64,000 nucleotides of DNA from JASJBU01 sp963790775 (GCA_963790775.1 CAWBPR010000011.1:727714-791713); one strand, 5' to 3'. Shown: positions 26,844 through 37,315, counted from the first letter of the stretch. Numbers and translations are program-made. Notes: a model not told the origin generated them from the sequence alone.

Positions 26844-28946
26844 GTGGATGCAGCTGCGATCCTACAAAATGTAAAGCAGATCGGTACGAAGGGCTTAGGC
26901 GCCCCTCTGGTTCTGGTGATGCTGCTCGCGATGGTGGTGATCCCGTTGCCGCCGATCATGCTGGACCTGTTTTTTACCTTCAACATCACGCTCTCTCTGG
27001 TGGTGATGCTGGTTGTGGTATACATCAAGCGTCCCCTCGATTTTTCAGTTTTCCCCAGTCTGCTGTTGATCGCCACCTTGTTGCGTCTGGCCTTAAATGT
27101 GGCTTCCACCCGTGTCGTATTGCTCGAGGGACACACCGGTGGTGATGCAGCGGGTAAGGTCATCGAGGCGTTTGGCGCGTTCGTGATCGGGGGTAACTAT
27201 GCAGTCGGTCTGGTGGTCTTTCTGATTCTGGTGATCATCAACTTCGTGGTGGTGACCAAGGGTGCTGGAAGGGTTTCTGAAGTCAGCGCCAGATTCACCC
27301 TGGATGCCATGCCAGGCAAGCAGATGGCTATCGATGCGGATCTCAATTCCGGGCTGATCGACCAGGATCAGGCGCGGACCCGGCGCGAGGAAGTGGCTCA
27401 GGAAGCTGATTTTTATGGCGCGATGGATGGTGCAAGTAAGTTCGTGCGTGGCGATGCGGTAGCGGGCATCCTCATCCTGTTCATCAATATCATTGGCGGC
27501 CTCGCCATCGGCATGGCCCAGCATGATCTCGATTTCAGTACTGCCTTGCAGAATTATGTGCTGCTTACCATTGGCGATGGTCTGGTGGCGCAGATACCTT
27601 CACTCCTGCTCTCCACATCAGCGGCGATCATCGTTACCCAGGTCGCCAGTACGCAGAATGTCGGTGGCCAGATCGTTACGCAGCTGTTCAGTAGTCCAAG
27701 AGCCCTGGCGGTGGCTGCCGCAGTGCTGTTTCTCATGGGCATAATTCCGGGTATGCCCAACTTTGCATTCCTTACCCTGGCCGCCGCCGCGGCTGGCGGT
27801 GCATGGCTGATCTGGCAACGTCAGAAGGAGCCGGAGGTGGAACCGGTCGTGGCTGAGCCTCAGCCAACGCCCGAGCAACGGGAACTGACCTGGGAGGATG
27901 TGCAGCCGGTGGACCTGATCGGGCTGGAGGTAGGGTATCGCTTGATCCCCCTGGTGGATCGCAATCAAGGTGGGCAGCTGATGAACCGCATTAAGGGAGT
28001 CAGGCGTAAGCTCTCCCAGGAATTGGGTTTTCTGATTCCTTCTGTGCATATCCGGGACAACCTGGATCTCTCGCCTAATGCTTATCGCATTACGATCAAT
28101 GGTGTGACGGCGGCAGAAGCGGAGATCTATGCAGATCGTGACCTCGCAATCAACCCCGGACAGGTATTTGGCGAACTCCAGGGCACCCAGACCAAGGATC
28201 CTACTTTCGGCCTGGAAGCGGTGTGGATCGATCCCGAGCAGAAAGACCATGCGCAGACACTGGGTTATACCGTCGTGGATGCCAGTACCGTGGTTGCAAC
28301 CCATCTGAGCGAAATCCTGCATAACCACGCCCACGAATTCCTCGGGCATGAAGAGGCGCAGCAGCTGTTTGATTCCCTGGCAAGGAGCGCGCCCAAACTG
28401 GTCGAGGATCTGCTTCCCAAGACCCTGTCGCTGAGCATAGCAACCAAGATTCTGCAGAACCTGCTCGAAGAGCATGTACCGATCCGGGATATCCGCACAA
28501 TTGCCGAAACCTTGGCGGAGCAAGCCCCCAGGAGTCAAGACCCCGTCACCCTGACATCGGCTGTCAGGGTTGCGCTGTCACGTGGGATAGTCCAGCAACT
28601 TATTGGTTCTTATGAAGAAATTCCTGTGGCGGTATTAGATCCAGGATTGGAACAAATATTGCTGCAAACCTTGCAGACCTCGAATGAGGGTCACGCTGGC
28701 TTCGAGCCGGGGCTGGCGGAGAGACTGCAACAGGCTTTGGCGGAGACTGGAGCCAAAATGGAGCAGGAGGGGCAAGAGAGTGTCTTGCTGGTGGCTGCAC
28801 CTATACGTCCCTGGATGGCAAGGTTTGCGAAACATGCAGCGCCGGGAATGCACGTCCTCTCCTATAACGAGATACCGGACAATCGCCAGATCAGGGTGAT
28901 TTCCTCTATCGGCAACACACATCCGGAGACCAGACCGGAAGGCTGA
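26844..28946 (+). CDS. flhA: Flagellar export apparatus protein FlhA (GTG start)
   Basis: This 700-residue protein starts with GTG at 26844 (translated MDAAAILQNVKQIGTKGLG). The N-terminal half has about eight membrane helices with the FlhA/FHIPEP signature region RLALNVASTRVVLLEGHTGGDAAGKVIEAFG and the cytoplasmic loop VDADLNSG-type run (AIDADLNSGLIDQDQA). The C-terminal half (about 345-700) is the nonameric docking platform for chaperone-substrate complexes. FlhA is the main ion-conducting part of the flagellar type III system. Length is normal. Confidence 0.97.
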   Translation: MDAAAILQNVKQIGTKGLGAPLVLVMLLAMVVIPLPPIMLDLFFTFNITLSLVVMLVVVYIKRPLDFSVFPSLLLIATLLRLALNVASTRVVLLEGHTGGDAAGKVIEAFGAFVIGGNYAVGLVVFLILVIINFVVVTKGAGRVSEVSARFTLDAMPGKQMAIDADLNSGLIDQDQARTRREEVAQEADFYGAMDGASKFVRGDAVAGILILFINIIGGLAIGMAQHDLDFSTALQNYVLLTIGDGLVAQIPSLLLSTSAAIIVTQVASTQNVGGQIVTQLFSSPRALAVAAAVLFLMGIIPGMPNFAFLTLAAAAAGGAWLIWQRQKEPEVEPVVAEPQPTPEQRELTWEDVQPVDLIGLEVGYRLIPLVDRNQGGQLMNRIKGVRRKLSQELGFLIPSVHIRDNLDLSPNAYRITINGVTAAEAEIYADRDLAINPGQVFGELQGTQTKDPTFGLEAVWIDPEQKDHAQTLGYTVVDASTVVATHLSEILHNHAHEFLGHEEAQQLFDSLARSAPKLVEDLLPKTLSLSIATKILQNLLEEHVPIRDIRTIAETLAEQAPRSQDPVTLTSAVRVALSRGIVQQLIGSYEEIPVAVLDPGLEQILLQTLQTSNEGHAGFEPGLAERLQQALAETGAKMEQEGQESVLLVAAPIRPWMARFAKHAAPGMHVLSYNEIPDNRQIRVISSIGNTHPETRPEG

Positions 28947-29009
28947 CAGCTAACGTCGGGAAGCGACCCAAGCCCGCGATCTGTTGGTTAAAATCGGGGA
29001 TTGGGGACT

Positions 29010-30329
29010 ATGAAGATACGAAGGTTTTTTGCTTCCGACATGCGACAGGCCCTGCGCCAGGTACGTGAGACATTAGGCGCAGACGCGGTGATCCTTTCCA
29101 ATAAGAGTGTGGAAGGGGGAGTAGAACTGGTGGCCGCCATGGATTATGCAGAAGAGGCCTTTGCTGCGCCGGAGACGACCATACGATCTGCGGAGCCAGC
29201 AACTGTTTTGAATCCTCGGACCATTGCTGAACCTGCAGAATCTAAATTTAAATCATTTGTAAGACACAACAACAGCGCAACTTCGCCACCACCTTCAAAA
29301 CCCTCCGGCTCGACTGATTCAGTTTGGCCAGACCAAACGAATAAGACCTCAATTGCGCAGGGTGCCGGCAGGATAGTGGAATGGAGCCAGGACCCTGTGT
29401 TGCAGGAAATGCGTCAGGAGATGCAGGCTCTGCGCCGTATGATGGAGAACGAGCTCTCGGAACTCACATGGCGTGATCTGGGGCAACGCCGTCCCCAGAC
29501 CCAGGACCTGATTCGACGTCTGATGGGGCTCGGGTTGGGTGCGGCTATCTGTCGTGACCTGGCTGGCCGTGTTGAGGATGCGGATTCATCCGACAAGGCC
29601 TGGCAGCAGGCGCTGTTTCATCTGACCGCAGAGATTCCTGTGATGCAGGATGACCTGCTTGAGCAGGGGGGCATCCTCGCATTAGTGGGTCCCACCGGTG
29701 TGGGCAAGACCACAACCATCGCAAAGCTGGCGGCGCGCTTCTGCCTGCGGCATGGAAACCGTCAATTGGCGCTGGTCACCACAGACAGCTATCGCATCGG
29801 GGCGCAGGAGCAATTACACAACTACGGACGGATTCTCGATGTTCCAGTGCGGAATGTCGCGACCCCCGAGGAGCTGAGCGCTGCGCTGCACGCCTTTTCT
29901 GATAAACGTCTGGTGTTGATCGATACCGCTGGCATGGGTCAGCGGGACCTGCAGCTGTCACAAAGACTCGCCATGCTGAGCAGCGGCAATCATCCGGTAA
30001 AGACCCTGTTGACCCTCTCTGCAACCACACAGCGCTCGGCTATCGCACATGCCATCAGGTCGTTCAGTATCGCCCGGCCCGTTGGGGCTGTGCTGACCAA
30101 GATAGACGAAGCGGCGTCCCTGGGTGGGATTTTTTCATCACTCATGGAGAGCAAATTGGCGCTCTGCTTCATCTCCGATGGGCAGCGGGTGCCGGAGGAT
30201 CTACACGTTGCCCGATCCCACTTACTGGTTAGTCAGGCGGTGGAACTGAGTAAGACACTGGAAGAATCGCCAGACGAAGACTATCTGGCACTAGCCTTTA
30301 GAGGAATGGGTGAACATGCGCATGTCTGA
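29010..30329 (+). CDS. flhF: Flagellar placement GTPase FlhF
   Basis: The frame is open from a TTG at 29001, but the ATG at 29010 (MKIRRFFASDMRQALRQVRETLGADAVILSNK) matches FlhF starts and gives 439 residues. The N-terminal B domain is followed by a variable, Pro/Ser-rich linker (about 60-120) and an SRP-type NG GTPase (about 165-435; GPTGVGKTTTIAKLAARF, TTDSYRIGAQEQL, LIDTAGMGQRD, TKIDEAASLG). FlhF marks the cell pole for flagellar assembly. The coding end overlaps the start of fleN. Confidence 0.95.
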   Translation: MKIRRFFASDMRQALRQVRETLGADAVILSNKSVEGGVELVAAMDYAEEAFAAPETTIRSAEPATVLNPRTIAEPAESKFKSFVRHNNSATSPPPSKPSGSTDSVWPDQTNKTSIAQGAGRIVEWSQDPVLQEMRQEMQALRRMMENELSELTWRDLGQRRPQTQDLIRRLMGLGLGAAICRDLAGRVEDADSSDKAWQQALFHLTAEIPVMQDDLLEQGGILALVGPTGVGKTTTIAKLAARFCLRHGNRQLALVTTDSYRIGAQEQLHNYGRILDVPVRNVATPEELSAALHAFSDKRLVLIDTAGMGQRDLQLSQRLAMLSSGNHPVKTLLTLSATTQRSAIAHAIRSFSIARPVGAVLTKIDEAASLGGIFSSLMESKLALCFISDGQRVPEDLHVARSHLLVSQAVELSKTLEESPDEDYLALAFRGMGEHAHV

Positions 30330-31197
30330 GCAGATTGAAGATCAAGCCACTGGGTTACGCAGAATGGTAAGCCCGGAACCGGTTCGTGTGATCGCCGTCA
30401 CTGGCGGCAAGGGCGGAGTTGGTAAAACCAATGTATCGGTCAATCTTGGAATCGGACTCGCAGAACTTGGAAGACGCGTGATGTTGCTGGATGCCGATCT
30501 GGGATTGGCAAATATCGATGTTCTGCTCGGTCTGCATGCCAAACACAACCTGTCACACGTCATGAGCGGGGAATGCACGCTGGAAGAGGTGCTGGTAGAT
30601 GGGCCTAAGGGTATGCGCGTTGTGCCGGGCGCTTCAGGTCTGCAAAAGATGGCTGAATTGAGCCCTGCTGAACATGCGGGTCTGATTCACGCTTTCAGCG
30701 AGGTGGCGAGTGATGTTGACGTGCTGGTGATCGACACCGCTGCAGGAATTTCGGATCTTGTGGTCAGTTTCAGTCGGGCCGCCCAGGAGCAGATTGTCGT
30801 GGTTTGTGATGAACCAGCCTCCATCACCGATGCCTATGCGATTATTAAATTGCTGAACCGGGATCACGGTGTGAGTCATTTCCGCATTCTGGCAAATATG
30901 GTGAAAACTGTTCAAGAGGGCAGGGACCTGTACAACAAGATGTGCCGGGTCACGGACCGATATCTGGATGTCATGCTCAGTTACATGGGCAGCGTGCCGT
31001 ACGATGAACAGTTGCGCAAGGCTGTGAAAGGACAAAAACCAGTGATAGAGGCATATCCTCGCTCCAGGGCGGCGCAGGCATTCAAGAATTTAGCCAAGAA
31101 GGCCGATAACTGGCCTGTACCTACTGGAGTGAGTGGGGATCTGCAGTTCTTCGTCGAGCGTTTGATCCAATTTTCAAGTCAACATGGGGAGATCTGA
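30316..31197 (+). CDS. fleN: Flagellar number regulator FleN/FlhG (MinD-like ATPase)
   Basis: Possible starts are GTG 30310, ATG 30316 and ATG 30322; the ATG at 30316 is chosen because GAGGAA at 30301-30306 lies nine bases upstream. It encodes 293 residues with GGKGGVGKTNVSVNLG (deviant Walker A), LLDADLGLANIDVLLG and VLVIDTAAGISD. In polar flagellates FleN/FlhG limits flagellar number by opposing FleQ and FlhF. It overlaps the flhF 3' end by 14 bases, which suggests coupled translation. Confidence 0.95.
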   Translation: MRMSEQIEDQATGLRRMVSPEPVRVIAVTGGKGGVGKTNVSVNLGIGLAELGRRVMLLDADLGLANIDVLLGLHAKHNLSHVMSGECTLEEVLVDGPKGMRVVPGASGLQKMAELSPAEHAGLIHAFSEVASDVDVLVIDTAAGISDLVVSFSRAAQEQIVVVCDEPASITDAYAIIKLLNRDHGVSHFRILANMVKTVQEGRDLYNKMCRVTDRYLDVMLSYMGSVPYDEQLRKAVKGQKPVIEAYPRSRAAQAFKNLAKKADNWPVPTGVSGDLQFFVERLIQFSSQHGEI

Positions 31198-31199
31198 CG

Positions 31200-31949
31200 G
31201 TGAACGGCCTAGCGACATACACCGCCATGCAGGAAAAACTGGGCAGTAATGATTTGGTGAATCAACATGCTGGTTTGGTAAAACGGATTGCTTACCATCT
31301 GATGAATCGTCTGCCGCCAAATATTCAGGCAGATGACCTTATCCAGGCGGGTATGTTGGGATTGCTTGAAGCAAGCCGGAACTATGATCCAACACAGGGC
31401 GCAAGTTTCGAAACCTATGCGGGAATCCGGATTCGAGGTTCAATGCTGGATGAAATCCGTCGCAGTGACTGGACGCCCCGCTCAGTGCACCGCAAAGCCA
31501 GAATGGTGGCGGATGCGATGCGCGAAATCGAAAACAACGAGGGACGGGATGCCAGGGATGTTGAAGTAGCGGAAGTGCTGGGTATGTCTCTCGAGGATTA
31601 CCACCAGATTTTACAGGACTCGACGGGTTGTAGGATATTTAGTCTGGATGAATTGAATTCGTTGGGTGAGGGGCTTCAGGATCTTAGCGACAGGATATCA
31701 GACCTGCCGTTCGAAGGATTACAAAAAGACGCCTTCAAGAAAGCTTTAGCCGATGCAATTGCCGGTTTACCAGAACGAGAACGACTTGTAGTAGCAATGT
31801 ACTACGACGATGAGCTGAATCTGCGAGAAATTGGCCATGTTTTAGGTGTTAGTGAGTCACGAGTTTGTCAGATTCACAGTCAGGCTACATTGCGCCTGCG
31901 CTCACGCTTATCGGAATGGTTGAGTCTGGTACAGGAAGAAAGTCTATAA
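31200..31949 (+). CDS. fliA: Flagellar sigma factor FliA (sigma-28)
   Basis: This 249-residue sigma-70 family protein starts with GTG two bases after the fleN stop. Region 2 (VKRIAYHLMNRLPPNIQADDLIQAGMLGLLEA), region 3 (SVHRKARMVADAMREIENN) and region 4 with a helix-turn-helix (LPERERLVVAMYYDDELNLREIGHVLGVSESRVCQIHSQA) are all present. FliA directs transcription of late flagellar and chemotaxis genes; a candidate FliA promoter lies at 11946-11972 in this window. Confidence 0.96.
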   Translation: MNGLATYTAMQEKLGSNDLVNQHAGLVKRIAYHLMNRLPPNIQADDLIQAGMLGLLEASRNYDPTQGASFETYAGIRIRGSMLDEIRRSDWTPRSVHRKARMVADAMREIENNEGRDARDVEVAEVLGMSLEDYHQILQDSTGCRIFSLDELNSLGEGLQDLSDRISDLPFEGLQKDAFKKALADAIAGLPERERLVVAMYYDDELNLREIGHVLGVSESRVCQIHSQATLRLRSRLSEWLSLVQEESL

Positions 31950-32014
31950 GGATAAAGTCTGTACTACAGACCTAACTGAATCATGAGCTGGTGGCACTGA
32001 AATGGGAGGTTGCC

Positions 32015-32401
32015 TTGGATAAAAGTATGAAAATACTCATTGTGGATGATTTCTCCACAATGAGGCGCATCATAAAAAATCTACTTCGGGATTTGGGATT
32101 CACCAATACCCACGAGGCGGATGATGGCACGACTGCGTTGCCATTGTTACAGAATGGAAGTTTTGATTTCCTTGTTTCTGATTGGAACATGCCGGGAATG
32201 ACAGGGATAGATTTGTTAAAAGCGGTCAGGGCCGATACAAAACTTGCCAGATTACCGGTATTGATGGTAACGGCTGAATCGAAGCGGGAACAGATCATAG
32301 AGGCGGCGCAGGCCGGTGTGAATGGCTATGTGGTGAAACCATTCACTGCAGGAACCCTTGAGGAAAAGATAAAAAAAATATTTGAGCGAGTCGAAGGATG
32401 A
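32015..32401 (+). CDS. cheY: Chemotaxis response regulator CheY (likely TTG start)
   Basis: A GGGAGGT ribosome site (32004-32010) sits four bases before a TTG at 32015, which gives 128 residues beginning LDKSMKILIVDDFSTMRRIIKN. The next ATG (32027) is too far from the ribosome site. Asp56 in LVSDWNMPG is the phosphorylation site, with the acidic pair in VDDFST and a conserved Lys in VVKPFT. CheY-P binds FliM and changes motor rotation. It lies directly before cheZ in the polar-type chemotaxis block. Confidence 0.95.
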   Translation: MDKSMKILIVDDFSTMRRIIKNLLRDLGFTNTHEADDGTTALPLLQNGSFDFLVSDWNMPGMTGIDLLKAVRADTKLARLPVLMVTAESKREQIIEAAQAGVNGYVVKPFTAGTLEEKIKKIFERVEG

Positions 32402-32426
32402 TGTCTCTTGATAAGGGAGATCCTGT

Positions 32427-33164
32427 ATGCAAGAAAAATTGAATAATAAAGTAATTCAGCTTGAAAAGGCAGAGGCATTGGTATCGGCGTTAAAGGCAGA
32501 TAGAGATACCGAGGTTGAACAGCTGATACGTGAACTATCTGTTCAAAAAGAGAGTCACCTTTTCATCGAAGTAGGACGGCTGACCCGTGAGTTGCATGAG
32601 GCAATCAACGGTTTTTTACTCGATGCCAAAATTACAGATATCACCAATGTCGAGATACCTGATGCTAAGGAACGCCTCAGGTATGTGATCACCATGACCC
32701 AAGATTCGGCAGATCGGACACTCACGGCTGTCGAACAAAGTCTACCACTCGTTGAAGAGTTTGGTGAAAACTCGGAAAGGCTGTTGCAGGAGTGGGAAAA
32801 ATTACGCGCCCGTCTCCTCAATAAGGATGACTTCAAGGATCTGAGTGAATCGCTGGTGGCATTTCTGACGCAGGTGCAGAGGAATTCGGACACACTACAC
32901 AGTAATTTATCTGATGTGCTGATGGCGCAGGATTTCCAGGATCTTACAGGTCAGATAATACGTAAAGTAATTACTCTGGTTCACGACGTAGAAGAAAAGC
33001 TGGTGAAACTGGTGCGTATAACCGGTGGAAAAATGGAGAAGGACTCAAAAAAACATAAGGATCCAAGCGAACTCGAGGGTCCAGCTATTCCAGGTCTGGA
33101 TCAGGGTGACCAGATAAACAGTCAGGATGAAGTGGATGACCTCTTATCCAGTCTCGGGTTTTAG
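32427..33164 (+). CDS. cheZ: CheY-P phosphatase CheZ
   Basis: This 245-residue helical protein carries the catalytic Gln segment VLMAQDFQDLTGQIIRKVITLV and ends with DEVDDLLSSLGF, the CheY-binding peptide typical of CheZ. It stimulates dephosphorylation of CheY-P at the pole. The long coiled-coil hairpin (about 70-200) supports the dimer. Length is slightly above the enterobacterial form and usual for polar flagellates. Confidence 0.95.
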   Translation: MQEKLNNKVIQLEKAEALVSALKADRDTEVEQLIRELSVQKESHLFIEVGRLTRELHEAINGFLLDAKITDITNVEIPDAKERLRYVITMTQDSADRTLTAVEQSLPLVEEFGENSERLLQEWEKLRARLLNKDDFKDLSESLVAFLTQVQRNSDTLHSNLSDVLMAQDFQDLTGQIIRKVITLVHDVEEKLVKLVRITGGKMEKDSKKHKDPSELEGPAIPGLDQGDQINSQDEVDDLLSSLGF

Positions 33165-33232
33165 TTATTGATAACGCAATCTTAATATTGACCTCGATAG
33201 ACTACGACAAAGGAAAAGGCCTGGAGTGATAA

Positions 33233-35453
33233 ATGAGTATTGATGTCAATGACGAGATCTTACAGGATTTTTTAGTCGAGGCGGGTGAGATACTTGAACA
33301 ATTGAGCGAGCAACTGGTGGACCTTGAGCAGCAGCCAGAAGACTTCGACCTGTTAAATGCGGTATTTCGTGGATTTCACACGATAAAAGGTGGCGCAGGT
33401 TTTCTGAGTATCAACTCCCTGGTTGAAATCTGCCATCGAGCTGAAGATGTATTTAATGTACTTCGCCAGGGACAGCGCTCAGTCAGTCCTGATCTTATGG
33501 ACGCGATTTTGCAGGTGCTTGATGTAGTCAATTCAATGTTCGATCTGATAAGAGATGGAACAGAGCCAGATCCTGCTGATCCTCAATTGATGCAACGTTT
33601 GAATGGATTTACGGCTCCGCAGAGTGAAGCCCCTCCTGTTTCTGATAGCCAAGAAGCCAAACAAGCTGAACCTGTACGGAATACATCTGCGGGAAACCGG
33701 AAACCCGCTGCAGAGAACAAACACACTGACCTCTCTGACACTGAGTTTGAAGAGCTGTTGGATGCCATCCAGAAACCGGAAAATAATCCATCGCCCGGTG
33801 ATGAGATCTCGGAAGATGAGTTTGAGGCTTTACTCGATGATCTGCATGGTAAAGGCAGGTTTAATGCCGGCATAGCGCAACCGATAAGCAGTGAAGAAGA
33901 CCACACTGGTTCAGATGAGATCAACGAAGATGAGTTTGAGAATTTGCTCGATCAGATACATGGAAAAGGTCAATTTGATCCATCAAAAGTAACCATCGCA
34001 GAGCACAATGAGCAAGCGGACCAATCAACTGGCGAGGTGAGTGATGATGAGGGAATCTCTGAAGAAGAGTTTGAAAATCTATTAGATGAGATTCACGATA
34101 AGGGACAGTTTAAAGGCCAGGTAGACAATCTCTCTATAGCCGCCTTCAGACGCTGGAAAATCCGAACAAAGAAATCTATCAAAAAGCAGCAAGGCCGATA
34201 CTGCATCAAGAGCCAAACCAGAGTCCAGGCCGGACAGATCAACACCAGAACTAAAAATACCATCGAAATCCAAGCCTGCCGCAGAAACCACTGTACGTGT
34301 TGATACCAAACGTTTGGATGACATCATGAATATGGTAGGAGAATTGGTGTTGGTAAGAAATCGCCTTGCCAATTTAAAAGCGACCATGAAGGACGAAGAT
34401 GTGTCAAATGCGGTAGGAAATCTTGATGTGGTTACCGCCGATCTGCAATTGGCCGTGATGAAAACCCGAATGCAGCCGATCAAAAAGGTGTTTGGGCGCT
34501 TCCCACGAGTGGTCCGCGACCTTGCGAGAAGTTTGAAAAAGGAAATCGATCTGGAAATGGTGGGAGAAGAGACCGATCTGGATAAGAATCTCGTTGAGGC
34601 GCTCGCAGACCCAATGGTGCATCTGGTGAGAAATTCCGTAGATCACGGCATCGAAATGCCGGACGAAAGGGAAAAGGCCGGTAAACCTCGTCGCGGGACA
34701 ATCCTGCTGTCCGCCGCCCAGGAAGGTGATCACATTCTGCTGTCCATCAGTGATGATGGAAAGGGTATGGATCCGGAGATATTGCGTCAGAAGGCAATAG
34801 AGAAAGGCATGATGGATCAGGAAACTGCGGCACGATTGGATGAACGAGATTGTTACAACCTGATATTTCATGCAGGATTTTCTACCAAGAAAGAGATTTC
34901 AGATGTCTCTGGTCGGGGCGTTGGGATGGACGTAGTCAAGACCAGAATTGCCCAGATGAATGGCTCAGTCGAGATTGATTCAGAATTGGGGCGCGGCAGT
35001 CTCATTACTATCAAGTTACCGCTGACACTTGCCATTCTCCCAACCTTGATGGTGATCTTGAAACAGCAACCCTTTGCCCTGCCACTCGCAAGTGTCGTTG
35101 AGATATTCAACCTTGACCTTAATCGTACACACGTTATAGACGGTCAATTGACTATATTGGTGCGGGAACGCGCTATACCTCTCTTTTATTTACGTGACTG
35201 GCTTGTGCCAAACAGTCCTTTATCTGAAAAAGACAAACTTCGTAGTCATGTAGTGATTGTGAATGTTGGTAATATCGAGGTGGGTTTGGTGGTGGATGAG
35301 TTGATTGGACAGGAGGAGGTGGTAATCAAGCCGCTTGGCGCACTGCTTCAAGGTCTAGAAGGCATGGCTGGCGCTACAATTACAGGCGATGGCAAGATCG
35401 CCTTGATAATTGATGTGCCTGGCTTGATGCGTAAGTACGCCAGAAAGTATTAA
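33233..35453 (+). pseudogene. cheA: Chemotaxis histidine kinase CheA, split by a frameshift
   Basis: Two frames together make one CheA. The first (33233-34303) holds the P1 Hpt domain with phospho-His49 (RGFHTIKGGAGF) and a linker with four related repeats of the form xSxxEFExLLDxxxxKGxF. The second is open from 34140 through 35453 and reads a Ser/Lys/Pro-rich linker into TVRVDTKRLDDIMNMVGELVLVRNRL (P3), the kinase P4 with VRNSVDHGIE, DDGKGMD and GRGVGMDVVK, and the CheW-like P5. The frames must be joined between about 34137 and 34260. Removing one T near 34146 gives an uninterrupted linker. CheA phosphorylates CheY and CheB. It may be a true mutation, an assembly error or a frameshift site. 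Confidence 0.88.
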
Positions 35454-35504
35454 ACCTGTATCTGATGCCAGATTGCTCGGTACGCTTTGCAAAAATAAAC
35501 GCAC

Positions 35505-36572
35505 ATGTTAAGCAATAGCCTGAAAATACTGATTGTCGATGACTCGGCCTTTTTCAGGCACCGGATCTCCGAGGTGCTCAATCTTGCCTCTGATATGAGT
35601 ATCGTTGGATATGCAGTCAATGGTGAAGATGCTATTCAAAAGGCCCACAGTTTACAACCGGACCTGATTACCATGGATATCCAGATGCCAGTGGTGGATG
35701 GGATTTCAGCGGTACGCAGGATCATGGCGGAGTGTCCGACAAGAATCTTGATGTTGTCAGCGTTGACCAGAGAAGGAGCAAGCGAAACCCTCGCGGCTTT
35801 GGAAGCGGGCGCCATCGATTTTATGTCGAAGGAAATAGACAGTTGGCGTGCTCATGGATCAAATGGCGAATTTATAAAAAAGTTTCTTGATAAGATCAGG
35901 ACTGTAGGAAACAGTCAATTGTGTGTCAGACAAGTCGAAAGCAGACGCTTTCACAATGCATCCATAGACCAATCGAGCAGACAGCAGAATACTCATGAAT
36001 TTGAACATCCTAGATTAATAGTGATTGGCGCATCGACTGGTGGACCGGTTGCACTGCAAGCAGTTCTGAGTGGTCTGCCGCGAAATTTTCCAGTACCGGT
36101 GTTAGTGGCAGTTCATATGCCGGGCAGCTTTACCTCAGCCTATGCGGAGCGGCTCAACACTATCTGTGCAATTCATGTGGAAGAAGCTATAGATCATGCG
36201 CCATTGAAGGCTGGTCAGGTACTTATCGCACCTGGCGGTAAACAGATGCTGGTGGAAAATGGGGCATCAGGACCAAGGGTGAGGATCACGCATGCCCTGC
36301 CTGATGATGTCTACCATCCAAGTGTAGATCGACTTTTTAAGTCGACTGCCAGGGTGTTTGGCCGACAGGCATTGGGCGTGATTTTAACAGGTATGGGCTC
36401 AGATGGATTTATAGGATGTCAACAATTGAAGTTGTCAGGCGCACAGTTATGGAGTCAGGATGAGAAAAGTTGTGTGGTCTACGGTATGCCGCAGGCAGTC
36501 GAGAAAGCCGGTTTGTCAGATCGTGTTTTGTCAATACAAGAGATGGGGCCACAGCTAATTAAACAATTATGA
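35505..36572 (+). CDS. cheB: Chemotaxis methylesterase CheB
   Basis: This 355-residue protein has a receiver domain with phospho-Asp58 (ITMDIQMPVVDG) and a C-terminal methylesterase domain. The Ser nucleophile lies in VIGASTGGPVAL, His in AVHMPGSFTSAYAERL and Asp in TGMGSDGFIGC. It removes methyl groups from, or deamidates, chemoreceptors during adaptation. No cheR lies in this window. Its stop overlaps the motC start as ATGA at 36569-36572. Confidence 0.95.
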   Translation: MLSNSLKILIVDDSAFFRHRISEVLNLASDMSIVGYAVNGEDAIQKAHSLQPDLITMDIQMPVVDGISAVRRIMAECPTRILMLSALTREGASETLAALEAGAIDFMSKEIDSWRAHGSNGEFIKKFLDKIRTVGNSQLCVRQVESRRFHNASIDQSSRQQNTHEFEHPRLIVIGASTGGPVALQAVLSGLPRNFPVPVLVAVHMPGSFTSAYAERLNTICAIHVEEAIDHAPLKAGQVLIAPGGKQMLVENGASGPRVRITHALPDDVYHPSVDRLFKSTARVFGRQALGVILTGMGSDGFIGCQQLKLSGAQLWSQDEKSCVVYGMPQAVEKAGLSDRVLSIQEMGPQLIKQL

Positions 36573-37315
36573 GACTCGACTTTCTCAGCTTTATTGGAAT
36601 CCTTCTTGCCTTCCTGGCGGTGGTTGGCGGGAATTGGCTGGATGGTGGCCATATCGACTCCCTGATCAATGGTCCCGCGATGGTGATCGTGATCGGAGGT
36701 ACAGTCGGAGCGATACTTCTGCAGACACCAATAAACGTTTTTATCCATGCCTTACGGCTTTCGGGCCGAGTGTTTATGCCCACTCACATGGATATGAGCA
36801 CTACTCTGACTAAGCTGGTGGAGTGGAGCAATATTGCTCGCAAAGAGGGCCTGTTAGGTCTTGAGACCATTGCTGAGGATGAAAAAGATCCGTTCATTCG
36901 CAAGGGAATGCAGATGCTGGTGGATGGCAATGAACCGGAGATTTTGCGGGATGCGATGGAAATGGAGGTTGATGCGTGCGAACAGCACGATCTACAGGCA
37001 GCCAAAGTGTTTGAGGGCATGGGTGGATATTCACCCACTATTGGAATCATTGGCGCTGTGATGGGTTTGATTCATGTGATGCAGAATCTTGCCGATCCCA
37101 GTAAGCTCGGCAGTGGTATTGCAACTGCATTCGTTGCCACGATCTATGGCGTTGGTTTGGCGAACCTTTTCCTCCTGCCCTTTGCTGCGAAATTGAAAAC
37201 CCAAACGCAAAACATCACTAAATATCGTGAACTGGTGATCGAGGGCGTAGTGGGGATAGCTGAAGGAGACAATCCTCGAAATATTGAAGCCAAGCTACAA
37301 GGCTTTCTTCAATGA
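36569..37315 (+). CDS. motC: Flagellar stator protein MotC (MotA family)
   Basis: This 248-residue MotA-type stator subunit has four membrane helices: two near the N-terminus (about 5-52) and two at about 150-205 (YSPTIGIIGAVMGLIHVMQNL and GIATAFVATIYGVGLANLFLLPF). The cytoplasmic loop carries charged residues (EDEKDPFIRKGMQMLVDG) that contact FliG. With MotD it makes the second stator set of Pseudomonas-type polar flagella. It overlaps cheB by four bases. Confidence 0.94.
   Translation: MRLDFLSFIGILLAFLAVVGGNWLDGGHIDSLINGPAMVIVIGGTVGAILLQTPINVFIHALRLSGRVFMPTHMDMSTTLTKLVEWSNIARKEGLLGLETIAEDEKDPFIRKGMQMLVDGNEPEILRDAMEMEVDACEQHDLQAAKVFEGMGGYSPTIGIIGAVMGLIHVMQNLADPSKLGSGIATAFVATIYGVGLANLFLLPFAAKLKTQTQNITKYRELVIEGVVGIAEGDNPRNIEAKLQGFLQ

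Noticed and set aside
27618..28538. 306-residue minus-strand ORF
   Set aside because: It is antisense to flhA.
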